A stretch of 64,000 nucleotides of DNA from positions 1,367,501 through 1,431,500 of the forward strand of contig NZ_CP017705.1 of assembly GCF_002706795.1 (NCBI RefSeq), written 5' to 3'. The notes below the pieces were generated by a model that was given only the letters and a program-made list of their open reading frames with translations, ran no database searches and was not told where the DNA came from. Positions within the stretch are counted from its first letter, which is position 1, and every line of letters starts with the position of its first letter. A program made the translations under genes and the position numbers. This DNA comes from Brevibacillus laterosporus DSM 25. Lineage in GTDB: Bacteria > Bacillota > Bacilli > Brevibacillales > Brevibacillaceae. Positions 46,590 to 54,318 of the stretch are shown one piece after another.

Positions 46590-46649
46590 CTTCTCTTTTT
46601 CTTGTCTCCCCTATGCCATACAATCAGCAAAACAAAGGGGGATCAAGTT

Positions 46650-47999
46650 ATGAAATTTCCTAACCCAATGAAAAAAAATTGGACTCAACGCTATCATATC
46701 ACTATCTGGATCAGAATGTTTGGAGCATTCATAACGAGTCTATCTAGCTCAATGCTCGCCCCATTTTTCTTGTTATACTTACATGATAAATTAAACGGGG
46801 CTGTGCTAGTACCTATGCTCATTGTCGGATTACAACCATTAACCGACATCATTGTTACATTGCTCGGGGGTGGTATTACCGATCGTTTAGGACGTAAACC
46901 CGTGATGCTGCTTGCCCTAACCATGCAAAGCATAGCAATGGCAGGTTTTATTTTGGCTGACTCGGTACTTAGTTTTGCCCTGCTGTACATGTTGCATGGA
47001 GCGGGACAATCATTGTTTGTTCCTGCTCAACGTGCTCAAATTGCTGATGTCACAACAGATAGTCAACGTGTGGAAGTGTTCGGATTACTCAATACCATTA
47101 GCTATACTGGTCTTGCGTTAGGTCCTGTAGGAGGAATGCTATTATTCCACTATGATCCTACTTGGCTGTTTGGTATAGAAGCCCTATCCATATTTATTTA
47201 CATGCTTGTATGCTGGTGGAAATTACCTGAAACAGCTCCTGTCTCATCTGATACTCTTTCTTCCTCATCTGACCAGTGTGAAGCGTCAAGAACAGAAAAA
47301 AAAGAGGCAATATCTTCTGATCGTACCGAAACAAACCATGTCTCTGTAGGAACGAGTAGGCATCGCTTCTTCTCGTTACATCGAATTACTACGCTGATCA
47401 CTAGATACAAACATGTACTCACGCTAATGATCTACACTCTACCAATCAGTTTTTTCTATGCTCAAACTGAGACCACCTTCCGAATCTATCTGCAAAAAAG
47501 CTTTGTTAACTATGTATCCATTATTGCAACTCTATCAACAATCAAAGCTATTTTCTCTGTGGTACTACAGCTACCATTGGTCAAATTAACAGAGCGCTTC
47601 TCCTTTCAACGTGTGATGCTGTTATCCTGCTCTTGCTTTATGGTAACTGCTGTCGCGTATGGATTCTCTAAAAGTATGATTGTCCTTATTCTGGTTCAAT
47701 TAACGTGGACTGTAGGAGAAACTATCGGGCTAACGCGTTTGCATACGTACATTTCAGAAATTGCTCCTCCAGAGGAACGTGGCCGTTATTTTTCTTTGCA
47801 CGGCATTCATTGGGATATCTCACGCACATTTGGTCCTTTCTTAGGAGGAGTCGTTTTGCTTGCCTTTGGTGGGGGAACCTTATTTAGCATTTGCCTAATC
47901 TTACTGCTCTTATCTGGAATCCTCTTTTTCCGATCACCAAATTTTCACAAATTGACTGGACAAGACGTGGACTTTCGAAAGAAAACTGTAATAAAATAG
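46650..47999 (+). CDS. Major facilitator superfamily exporter
   Basis: The 449-residue protein starts at 46650 (nine bases after AAAGGGGG). Twelve membrane segments are likely, with MFS motif A GGGITDRLGRKPVML (about 74-88) between segments 2 and 3 and a charged linker rich in serine and glutamate near 200-245 (SSSDQCEASRTEKKEAISSD) between the two halves. The layout fits a drug or sugar-phosphate-type exporter; the substrate is unknown. The longer frame to 46485 is noncoding leader. It is divergent from an SgrR-type regulator and has leader hairpins that suggest extra control. Confidence 0.82.
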   Translation: MKFPNPMKKNWTQRYHITIWIRMFGAFITSLSSSMLAPFFLLYLHDKLNGAVLVPMLIVGLQPLTDIIVTLLGGGITDRLGRKPVMLLALTMQSIAMAGFILADSVLSFALLYMLHGAGQSLFVPAQRAQIADVTTDSQRVEVFGLLNTISYTGLALGPVGGMLLFHYDPTWLFGIEALSIFIYMLVCWWKLPETAPVSSDTLSSSSDQCEASRTEKKEAISSDRTETNHVSVGTSRHRFFSLHRITTLITRYKHVLTLMIYTLPISFFYAQTETTFRIYLQKSFVNYVSIIATLSTIKAIFSVVLQLPLVKLTERFSFQRVMLLSCSCFMVTAVAYGFSKSMIVLILVQLTWTVGETIGLTRLHTYISEIAPPEERGRYFSLHGIHWDISRTFGPFLGGVVLLAFGGGTLFSICLILLLLSGILFFRSPNFHKLTGQDVDFRKKTVIK

Positions 48000-48062
48000 T
48001 GTTAACTATCGTAAGTCATAACTATATTCGTTCATATAAGAAAGAGAGGGTCGCATCCATCT

Positions 48063-48353
48063 ATGCTAAAAACTGTTTTGGGACGTGTTCGTGTGATTGG
48101 CTTTTTAGAAGGTCTTTCCTTCTTACTCCTGCTGTTTATCGCGATGCCACTAAAGTATTATGCTGATCTACCCGTTGGAGTACAAGTGATTGGGCCCTTA
48201 CATGGTGTTCTGTTTGTTCTCTATCTATTTGTTGTGGCTCATGCTACTTTTGCGTTAAGATGGTCATTTATCCGTGCGATAGGTGCTGTGCTAGCATCCG
48301 TTATTCCATTTGGAACCTTTGTTTTAGATGCGAGATTAAAAAAGGATGCCTAA
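48063..48353 (+). CDS. DUF3817 family membrane protein
   Basis: The 96-residue protein has three membrane segments and the family pattern: VRVIGFLEGLSFLLLLFIAMPLKYYADLP with an arginine-glycine-glutamate signature, then VIGPLHGVLFVLYLFVVAHATF with a conserved HG, and SVIPFGTFVLDARL at the end. The function of DUF3817 proteins is unknown. It begins 63 bases after the MFS gene and may be co-transcribed; AAGAGAGGG precedes its ATG by about ten bases. A terminator follows. Confidence 0.8.
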   Translation: MLKTVLGRVRVIGFLEGLSFLLLLFIAMPLKYYADLPVGVQVIGPLHGVLFVLYLFVVAHATFALRWSFIRAIGAVLASVIPFGTFVLDARLKKDA

Positions 48354-48397
48354 CTAAGAACACGTAATATTTAGAATGCATGATTAGTATGCTAGTG

Positions 48398-48427
48398 AAG
48401 AGGCTACCCATGAGCCTCTTTTTTTAT
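48398..48427 (+). terminator. Terminator after DUF3817 gene
   Basis: AAGAGGCT and AGCCTCTT form an 8-bp stem with a seven-base loop followed by TTTTTT. The rest of the 340-base gap up to 48693 holds no recognisable gene; a weak 6-bp inverted repeat CTGGCT/AGCCAG lies near 48542-48571. Confidence 0.85.
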
Positions 48428-48693
48428 TTTGATATGAGCATTTTGTAAGATATTTGTAACCTTTCAGGACAGATGTTTTCTTAGAATAAAAGGGACCAAA
48501 ACTACTGTTTGGGACAAGGTTTCACAAGGAATAATATCCCCACTGGCTAGTCCGTTCATAGGTCAGCCAGAATGCTTCTTCTATATTTAATGACTAATCT
48601 TTGTACCCATACTCTAGTGTCCACCCTTAATTTGTCACTTTTTCTTTCCTTTACCGTCTTATTAATAGATAAATCTAGTACCTGAGGTGAATA

Positions 48694-49869
48694 ATGGATC
48701 AACAAAAACCGAGTCGTCTTCAAATCAGACGTAACAAAAAGAAGCAAGAACAACGTAAACGACTCCGCCTGCTTATTATGACCAATACTGTTCTATTAAC
48801 AGTAGTCCTACTTATCATCGCTTGTATCTATCTTCCCGAAAAAATTGACAAATTCTTCTCCTCTCAAAACAATGCTTCTACAGATTCTACAGACCCTACT
48901 TCTAAGAATGTTCGACTTACGTTTGCGGGCGATATCATGATGTCTGGACATGTGGAGACTTTATTAAAGGATAAAGGTTATGACTATGCTTTCAAGCATG
49001 TAAAAGATATATTTCTAGCCGATGATTATACAATTGGCAATTTAGAGACTCCAATCACAGAAAAAGGTAGTCCAGCCGCAAACAAACAGTTTGTCTATAA
49101 ATCAGCACCGGAAGCAGTTACTGCCATGAAAGCATCAGGGATCGATCTAGTCAATCTAGCCAACAATCACTCGATGGACCAGGGAGAAGATGGATTATTA
49201 GATACGATGTACACGTTGGACAAGGAAAAAATCGAGTATGTAGGAGCTGGGGTTCATGCTGATCGTGCTTACTCCCCTGTTTTCGTAGAACGTAATGGTA
49301 TTAAAATGGCATTTTTCGGTTTTAGTCGTGTCGTTCCTGAAACCAGTTGGTATGCAGGAAAAAATAAGACTGGCCTTGCGGTAATGTATGATCCTAAACG
49401 GGCAGTTGAAGCCGTACAAGCTGCCAAGAAGGAAGCTGATCTAGTCATTGTCATCGCTCATTGGGGAAAAGAAAAAGTAGATTTTCCAGTAGAGCACCAA
49501 AAAGAATTGGCCCGAGCTCTCGTGAACGCAGGGGCTGACCTTATTGTCGGTGGTCATCCTCATGTACTACAAGGATTCGAGCAGCTTGATGGAAAATGGA
49601 TCGCATACAGCATGGGAAATTTCATCTTTACCCGTGCGACACAGCCTAAAACCTGGGAAACCATGGTTCTACAAGCTACCCTGACAAAGGAGGGAGTTAA
49701 GGAGCTTAAAATGGTGCCATACCATGCGGAACTCGGTCAGGCTGTACCAATGAATGAGGAAAATTCTCTTCAATTGATAAAGCGAATAGAGTCAATCTCT
49801 TCAGGAATTAAAATTGCAGAGGATGGTACAATTACAGCTTCAAAAGGGACAGACGAAAACAATGGATAA
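48694..49869 (+). CDS. CapA family protein, membrane-anchored
   Basis: The 391-residue protein has a basic cytoplasmic N-terminus (RLQIRRNKKKQEQRKRLRLL), one membrane segment (about 29-46) and an extracytoplasmic metallophosphoesterase-like PGA_cap domain: VRLTFAGDIMMSGH (about 72-85), IGNLETPI (about 112-119), VNLANNHSMDQGEDGLLDT (about 150-168), VIAHWGKE and GGHPHVLQGFEQLDGKWIAYSMGNFIF (about 282-308, two blocks). CapA of B. anthracis is needed for poly-gamma-glutamate export or capsule, but CapA-like proteins are common without capsules. No cap operon is present, so the role is open. Confidence 0.82.
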   Translation: MDQQKPSRLQIRRNKKKQEQRKRLRLLIMTNTVLLTVVLLIIACIYLPEKIDKFFSSQNNASTDSTDPTSKNVRLTFAGDIMMSGHVETLLKDKGYDYAFKHVKDIFLADDYTIGNLETPITEKGSPAANKQFVYKSAPEAVTAMKASGIDLVNLANNHSMDQGEDGLLDTMYTLDKEKIEYVGAGVHADRAYSPVFVERNGIKMAFFGFSRVVPETSWYAGKNKTGLAVMYDPKRAVEAVQAAKKEADLVIVIAHWGKEKVDFPVEHQKELARALVNAGADLIVGGHPHVLQGFEQLDGKWIAYSMGNFIFTRATQPKTWETMVLQATLTKEGVKELKMVPYHAELGQAVPMNEENSLQLIKRIESISSGIKIAEDGTITASKGTDENNG

Positions 49870-50005
49870 ATCAGAATGAGTAGTCTGTGCAGGGAGTATA
49901 TCATTTAGCAATCAGAATCCGCTCAAAGCAACGTTTAAAGCAGGAAAGGAATCAAGAATATCGATTTTACAGCTATTAACAATTAAAAAACCATTTCCGA
50001 ATAGA

Positions 50006-50057
50006 AAAAGGGCTACTCCTCAAATAAACAACCTGAGCGAGCAATGCCCCTTTTTTT
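50006..50057. terminator. Probable bidirectional terminator
   Basis: AAAAAGGGC and GCCCCTTTTT (one mismatch) close an imperfect hairpin with inner CTCCTCA/CTGAGCGAG pairing, between the CapA gene and the convergent DUF2306-like gene. Confidence 0.5.
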
Positions 50058-50090
50058 ATTAAAGATATAGAATGATGCCTTTGTAAAGCT

Positions 50091-50570
50091 CTATACACGC
50101 TTTGTTGCCATTTTTCTTTTCCCAGATTGTCTTTGTACCATAGCAATAAGCGGAGAACCAATGATTGTTGGCAGTAACCATAGCAAAAGTGACGGCCACT
50201 GGTTCAGAACAGGAATCTTAGCTTGATTTACGACCAAAACCGCTGTAATAACCCCAATGTAGGAACCAAGCATTCCGTTAATATGCTTGCCTACCCATTC
50301 AGTCCATCTACGTTTTCTAGCTAAATACCCATATAGTGCTAATCCATACGAAAACAGCGCAATAAAAAACAAATATGCGCTCTCCTCCCAATGCCAAATA
50401 GCCGTTATAATGGATGTCAGAAAAATCACTACGTACGATCCGTGATAAATCTCCCCGTAAATGGTATGGAGACCTCTTTTTTTCCTCATGATGATTGCCA
50501 ATAATCCTGTGAGTAAACATGCTGTTCCTGCTAAGATATGCAACGCAATCAGTATCTGAAAAACGCTCAA
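50091..50570 (-). CDS. DUF2306-like membrane protein
   Basis: The 159-residue protein has four membrane segments; the first block LIALHILAGTACLLTGLLAIIMRKKRGLHTIYGEIYH, with its paired histidines, and GKHINGMLGSYIGVITAVLVVN resemble DUF2306 membrane proteins. Function is unknown. TTG is the start, five bases after AGGTGAT; an ATG nine bases upstream is in another frame. The gene lies 76 bases from the NUDIX gene on the same strand. Confidence 0.6.
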   Translation of the reverse strand: MSVFQILIALHILAGTACLLTGLLAIIMRKKRGLHTIYGEIYHGSYVVIFLTSIITAIWHWEESAYLFFIALFSYGLALYGYLARKRRWTEWVGKHINGMLGSYIGVITAVLVVNQAKIPVLNQWPSLLLWLLPTIIGSPLIAMVQRQSGKRKMATKRV

Positions 50571-50646
50571 CTGACATCACCTCTCCTTATGTATAAGTTC
50601 TTGATGATGTCCTTAATCATCACAGCAATTGACTCTGGGAAGGTCC

Positions 50647-51054
50647 TTATTGATTTTTTAACTGATCAATAGCATAAGTGGTGGTTATCGTAATGTTATT
50701 CGGTAATTCGTCGATTGGAAACCATCCTACTTCCTCTAAAGCGTGTGGTTCCAAATTTTGAACCTCGCCACTAGCGATGTGAGCTATAAAAGTAGGAGCA
50801 ACCCAATGGACATTTTCTGCTTGAACAATATGATTTGTCACACATAATAGGCTGTCAATAACGATATTTATATTAAGCTCCTCTTTTATTTCACGTATCA
50901 CAGCATCTTCAATCGTTTCCATGTAGTCCACCTTGCCTCCAGGTAGACTCCAACAACCGGCTTCTGGTGCTTTTTTGCGTAAGACAAGTAGAATACGTCT
51001 ATTCTCGTCTATGATTGCAGCTCCTACACCCACTCTTGGAATATTGTTTGTCAT
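50647..51054 (-). CDS. NUDIX hydrolase
   Basis: The 135-residue protein has the Nudix box GGKVDYMETIEDAVIREIKEELNI (about residues 38-61) with the metal-binding REIKEE, preceded by GAAIIDENRRILLVLRKKAPEAGCWSLP. It hydrolyses a nucleoside diphosphate linked to another moiety; the substrate is not predictable. The C-terminal half has VGWFPIDELP, typical of MutT-like members. AAAGGAG precedes the ATG. Confidence 0.85.
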   Translation of the reverse strand: MTNNIPRVGVGAAIIDENRRILLVLRKKAPEAGCWSLPGGKVDYMETIEDAVIREIKEELNINIVIDSLLCVTNHIVQAENVHWVAPTFIAHIASGEVQNLEPHALEEVGWFPIDELPNNITITTTYAIDQLKNQ

Positions 51055-51089
51055 AAATGAACTCCTTTTTGTAGAAATATTCTTGATTT

Positions 51090-51123
51090 TAAATAAAAAA
51101 GTGGGAACTATTTAGCTTCCCAC
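51090..51123 (-). terminator. Terminator at the end of the LytTR-DUF3021 transcript
   Basis: On the minus strand GTGGGAA and TTCCCAC form a 7-bp stem with a nine-base loop followed by TTTTTTATTT. Confidence 0.7.
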
Positions 51124-51187
51124 TCTATTATTTTAATCCCAAGTGTATCGTTGCCTCGGAAAGGATCCCCGTACATTCGTATAAGCA
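51108..51187 (-). pseudogene. Short gene tail ending in a terminator
   Basis: A 26-codon frame (TTG at about 51185) reads RMYGDPFRGNDTLGIKIIEWEAK and stops inside the terminator stem. It looks like the last exon-free end of a lost gene, since MYGDPF-type wording is protein-like and there is no ribosome site. The family is not recognised; a MYGDPF also ends the YuiH-like protein at 60121, perhaps by chance. Confidence 0.3.
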
Positions 51188-51201
51188 ATCATTATAATCT
51201 A

Positions 51202-51250
51202 TTATATACGAATCTCCACTACATCTTCTACAGGTATCGTCTGAAGATTA
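51202..51250 (-). pseudogene. YolD-like C-terminal tail remnant
   Basis: In the frame overlapping the end of the DUF3021 gene, 15 codons read NNLQTIPVEDVVEIRI then stop. IPVEDVV plus a final hydrophobic residue is the closing motif of YolD-like proteins, and the same IPVEDVV ends the remnant at 53206. An 18-base exact repeat (51221-51238 and 53225-53242) underlies the match. Confidence 0.4.
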
Positions 51251-51667
51251 TTTCCTCTTTAATTTCTCGTTAATTTTTTTCATTTCTCGTAAATTCAGCC
51301 AATATAGCACCGCCCAGACAAGGATATAAATAATTAATTGAACTCCAATAAACATAAGAAACCTGACTGGATTCTCAGCTGGATTTTCATACCAATCTCC
51401 AATTGCACCACAAATAAACACAAGTATTAAGACAACAACATAATGTATTGATAATTTAACCACAAATGGCCAACGATCAAAGTAAAAAATAAGTGTGATA
51501 AGACCGCAACCCACTCCTAGAAATACAGCCAAAAGCAATTCCAACAAAAGCTCTTGCCCATTAATTACTCTGGTTTGATTTTGTAATAAAACAATTGTAA
51601 GAATGATATAAGAGGTACTTAACCCAATAAGAGCCCCAATTAGTGAAGATTGGATTATTTTTTTCAT
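51248..51667 (-). CDS. DUF3021 family membrane protein
   Basis: The 139-residue protein has four membrane segments: SSLIGALIGLSTSYIILTIVLLQ, LLLAVFLGVGCGLITLIFYF, LSIHYVVVLILVFICGAIGDWY and LMFIGVQLIIYILVWAVLYWLNL. That layout, downstream of a LytTR gene, matches DUF3021 partners, thought to modulate the LytTR regulator at the membrane. Its ATG shares a base with the LytTR stop (TAATG), giving coupling. The 3' end overlaps a YolD tail remnant, suggesting the pair was inserted. Confidence 0.75.
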   Translation of the reverse strand: MKKIIQSSLIGALIGLSTSYIILTIVLLQNQTRVINGQELLLELLLAVFLGVGCGLITLIFYFDRWPFVVKLSIHYVVVLILVFICGAIGDWYENPAENPVRFLMFIGVQLIIYILVWAVLYWLNLREMKKINEKLKRK

Positions 51668-52116
51668 TAAGCATCCCTCCCGATTCCTAGCCGCTTCTTC
51701 AGTACCTTTAAATACATACGACTAACATGAGCTGTTGATCCATTATCCATCACAAGCTGCATCATACCTATTTTCTCCATCTTCATAAAGGAAATTTTAG
51801 ACACATTTACGAGCGTTGATTTATTGACACGGACAAAGTTCTTTTTTAATAAATCTTCCAGCTCAAATAATTTACGCTTTGATTCATATTCATCCTCATC
51901 TGTTGAAAAATAAACCTTTGAACCTTCTGAATAAACAAAGTAAATATCTATAATTTTCAACATATAGATTTGCTGTTGTACATAACCATCAATTACTTCT
52001 GTGTTAGAAGACTCAAAATACCTCATAATTCGTTCAATTTCATTTGTATACGCATTTGTATGAATATGGATTTCTGTTTCCTTTACATTCTCATCGATGA
52101 TTAATTTGATTTGCAT
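51667..52116 (-). CDS. LytTR-family DNA-binding regulator
   Basis: The 149-residue protein has an N-terminal segment (MQIKLIIDENVKETEIHIHTNAYTNEIERIMRYF) and a C-terminal LytTR domain (about 55-149) with IYFVYSEGSKVYFSTDEDEYESKRKLFELEDLL and FVRVNKSTLVNVSKI as key strands. It lacks a receiver domain, as in stand-alone LytTR regulatory systems, in which a membrane partner holds the regulator inactive. Start at 52116 follows GGAGGG by five bases. It is coupled to the DUF3021 gene. The regulated genes are probably its own operon plus others. Confidence 0.78.
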   Translation of the reverse strand: MQIKLIIDENVKETEIHIHTNAYTNEIERIMRYFESSNTEVIDGYVQQQIYMLKIIDIYFVYSEGSKVYFSTDEDEYESKRKLFELEDLLKKNFVRVNKSTLVNVSKISFMKMEKIGMMQLVMDNGSTAHVSRMYLKVLKKRLGIGRDA

Positions 52117-52340
52117 ATGCACCCTCCACTCCATAAATAAAATATACCATGGAAACTATTTATATTTTATTTTCTTATATAAGTGGTTCAATATGACAAA
52201 TAAGTAGCAAAAAAGCGATGATGATATGTATATTCACCACCGTTTTTTTATGTTATTTGCTTCTATTAGTTTAAGGAGATTAGACTAATACAGGGGGATA
52301 AGGGTTTCCAATATAATTTAGAGGCCCTACATTAGCACTA

Positions 52341-52694
52341 ATGTTTAAAAATGTAGAGCGAATAAGAAACATCATTCTTATGCATTATCCGTATAACCCT
52401 TCAGAAGAACACAAAGAAACATTTATCAATTCTGTCCTTTTAGGTTATATCGGAACGGGTTTTGAAATACCAACATCGAGTCTAAATACGAATCAATCTA
52501 CAGCATTAAAAATAGTTTCGGTGAAGGTTGGTAGAAGGGAGTTGGAAGATGTTAGTATGGGGCGGTTCAACCATCTGATTATATTCCCGGGCCCAAAGGT
52601 AAAGGGTGTTCATGTTGCCATTCGGTATCATTTGTCAGGTTTGGCAATTGGAGATAAGTTTTTAAGTTTTACAACCTCCCAAGCTCAAAACTAG
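52341..52694 (+). CDS. Hypothetical protein
   Basis: I do not recognise this 117-residue protein. The first part is helical (VERIRNIILMHYPYNPSEEHKETFINSVLLG), the second beta-rich with LKIVSVKVGRRELEDVSMGRFNHLIIFPGPKVKGVHVAIRYHLSG. There is no signal peptide or membrane segment. The ribosome site is weak. A terminator-like A6...T7 hairpin sits upstream (52207-52250), and it heads the AT-rich accessory block. It could be a phage or defence-related protein, but nothing in the sequence says which. Confidence 0.45.
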   Translation: MFKNVERIRNIILMHYPYNPSEEHKETFINSVLLGYIGTGFEIPTSSLNTNQSTALKIVSVKVGRRELEDVSMGRFNHLIIFPGPKVKGVHVAIRYHLSGLAIGDKFLSFTTSQAQN

Positions 52695-52770
52695 ACTAAA
52701 AAATTTTTTATGAAATTACCCCCCAAAAAATGTATAATGCAAATCATTGAAACTGAAGGGGGTTGTTACC

Positions 52771-52875
52771 ATGTTTTCGTTTGGATTCCAAATTTGGACT
52801 GGAGTCGTAATATGGGTAGGTTTAATCGTAGTAGCAGTTTTGATAATTAGAAAATATTTGAAAAACAAAAATTAA
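52771..52875 (+). CDS. Small membrane peptide, 34 residues
   Basis: A 34-codon frame starts at an ATG seven bases after AAGGGGG and ends TAA. The product has a central hydrophobic helix (FQIWTGVVIWVGLIVVAVLII) and a basic tail RKYLKNKN, so it is predicted to be a single-pass membrane peptide with a positive C-terminus. A TATAAT box sits at about 52733 with a poor -35. Small peptides of this shape include type I toxins and stress-linked peptides, but family identity is unknown. A degenerate XRE gene follows 28 bases later. Confidence 0.5.
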   Translation: MFSFGFQIWTGVVIWVGLIVVAVLIIRKYLKNKN

Positions 52876-52903
52876 AGATTTGGTAGATAAATATTTGGAC
52901 TAG

Positions 52904-53116
52904 GAAAAAAAAAGAACAAACCTTGGAAAATATCTCGATCGACGTGGAATGAAACAGGAGTGGCTTTCTTCGGCTTCAAAGGTTAACAGAGATACAATTG
53001 GACAACTTTGCTCCAATGATGAAAAGCTTCCAACGATGAGAACCGCTAAAAAGATATTGGACGCCTTACGCAAAGTAGATCCAACTGTGAAGCAAACCGA
53101 CTTTTGGGAGATGTAA
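52904..53116 (+). pseudogene. XRE-family helix-turn-helix gene lacking a start codon
   Basis: The frame reads NLGKYLDRRGMKQEWLSSASKVNRDTIGQL, then PTMRTAKKILDALRKV, then TDFWEM and stop. This is the helix-turn-helix of small Bacillus XRE regulators. A stop lies seven codons before the conserved NLGKY, and there is no ATG, GTG or TTG in that interval; the only early ATG is inside the first helix. A nine-A run at 52905-52913 may mark the lost start. It is followed by a strong terminator. It may be a decayed phage or toxin-antitoxin regulator. Confidence 0.6.
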
Positions 53117-53150
53117 ACACCCCGCCAGGTTATCAATGGCGGGGGTGTTT
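53115..53150 (+). terminator. Terminator after the XRE remnant
   Basis: AAACACCCCGCC (53115-53126) and GGCGGGGGTGTTT (53138-53150) form a strong stem, ending in TTTGCC. Confidence 0.75.
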
Positions 53151-53205
53151 GCCGTATCCCTGTTCCCACAGGCAATACATTCTATGTAGTTGTAAGATGC
53201 ACTGC

Positions 53206-53517
53206 TTAGGCTTCTACATTGACCACATCTTCTACAGGTATCCACCAAAAATCCTCATCGTTCTTTAACTTGATCTGCTTAAACGTTGAATCAAACTTCT
53301 CTACCCATCCCCAAGCTGATTCAATTACTCCTCTACCCTCTTTTGTTTCTTTCCACCAGCTAATTGTTAATGCGTAGTCATACTGATGTGAGTCAGATAT
53401 TCTATAACAAAACTCGGCTAGCTCATCCTCTTCGATTATCGGTTTCTCGAATAATTTCTTATCCCGTGAAGCTGACGTACCATTTCTGCTTATTAAGGTA
53501 AAAGTGAATCCAAGAAT
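53206..53517 (-). pseudogene. YolD-like protein, 5'-truncated
   Basis: The minus-strand frame of about 103 codons is read as FEKPIIEEDELAEFCYRISDSHQYDYALTISWWKETKEGRG..., then WGWVEKFDSTFKQIKLKNDEDFWWIPVEDVVNVEA and stop. The closing DFWWIPVEDVVNVEA matches YolD-like proteins, small partners of Y-family polymerases. A stop lies just upstream and no ATG, GTG or TTG start is present, and the N-terminal PEH-type block is missing. It is therefore a remnant. A second, shorter tail lies at 51202-51250. Confidence 0.6.
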
Positions 53518-53646
53518 TTAGTAAGCTATCATCTTTTTATATATGCATTTTTTATTTTATACTAAACATTCCCACATAATCTTCCGATATACTATTTTGA
53601 TACATTTGTATATTTCTATTATTCAAAAAATATTAGGCGGATGAAC

Positions 53647-54290
53647 ATGGTATCAGTTTCTAGTGCTTCAAATTCTTACAGGCAAAATATGAACAGCGCA
53701 AGAGAAGTAATGGCATTGGGAAATCAACAAGAGCAACGTAACAATGATCATCTGCAAGGTAATATTCAAAGCGATAGGGTACAAATATCAAAAGAAGGTA
53801 AACAATTATACCTAGCTAGCGCTTCAGCTAGTTCTAATTCATGGTGATTTAAAAGATACGGCCTCTGATTGGATTGATTCTAGTAAGAGATGGTTAGTTG
53901 ATGCTGGTAATTTTTTATTAGACGCTGCCAAAGCAGGACTGGACTTCTTAATTTTAGATGATGTAAAAACCATTTTTGATCCAAAAGCTAGTGATGTAGA
54001 GAAAGGATTCGCAATTCTCTCTATTCCCTGCTGGAAAAGGAGCGAAAGCCGGAAAAAAAACCTATGACCTACTGAAAAGATATGGTGATGATGTAATCGA
54101 TCTTGCAAATGATGTCCTCAAAGGACGACAGAAGATTGGTAAATATTTTGTAAAATCTAGGATCGATGAAGATAAAGTTATCTTAAAAGAGACTGAAAAA
54201 GCTATGAAAAGCCCTATTATTCAAAGGGAAGCTAATAACTTGGTCGAAAAATACCTAAGAGGCCTAAACCCAAATAAAGGTGCTTTATAA
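53647..54290 (+). pseudogene. Frameshifted pre-toxin (PT-TG-like) polymorphic toxin
   Basis: Three frames join into one protein of about 213 residues. Frame 1 (ATG 53647, after AGGCGG) gives VSVSSASNSYRQNMNSA... DRVQISKEGKQLYLASAS; frame 2 from about 53840 gives HGDLKDTASDWIDSSKRWLVDAGNFLLDAAKAGLDFLILDDVKTIFDPKASDVEKGFAIL; frame 3 from about 54033 gives PAGKGAKAGKKTYDLLKRYGDD ... NLVEKYLRGLNPNKGAL. The middle part resembles the pre-toxin TG domain that precedes toxin tips. At least two frameshifts, one removable by deleting one C in CCC near 54030, break it. An intact small gene follows at 54319 and is the likely immunity gene. Confidence 0.55.
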
Positions 54291-54318
54291 TTAAATATTT
54301 GTAAAAGGGGTTCTATAG

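Noticed and set aside
52207-52250. A6...T7 hairpin-like sequence upstream of 52341
   Set aside because: The stem has two mismatches and it lies between divergent genes, so a terminator call is not supported.
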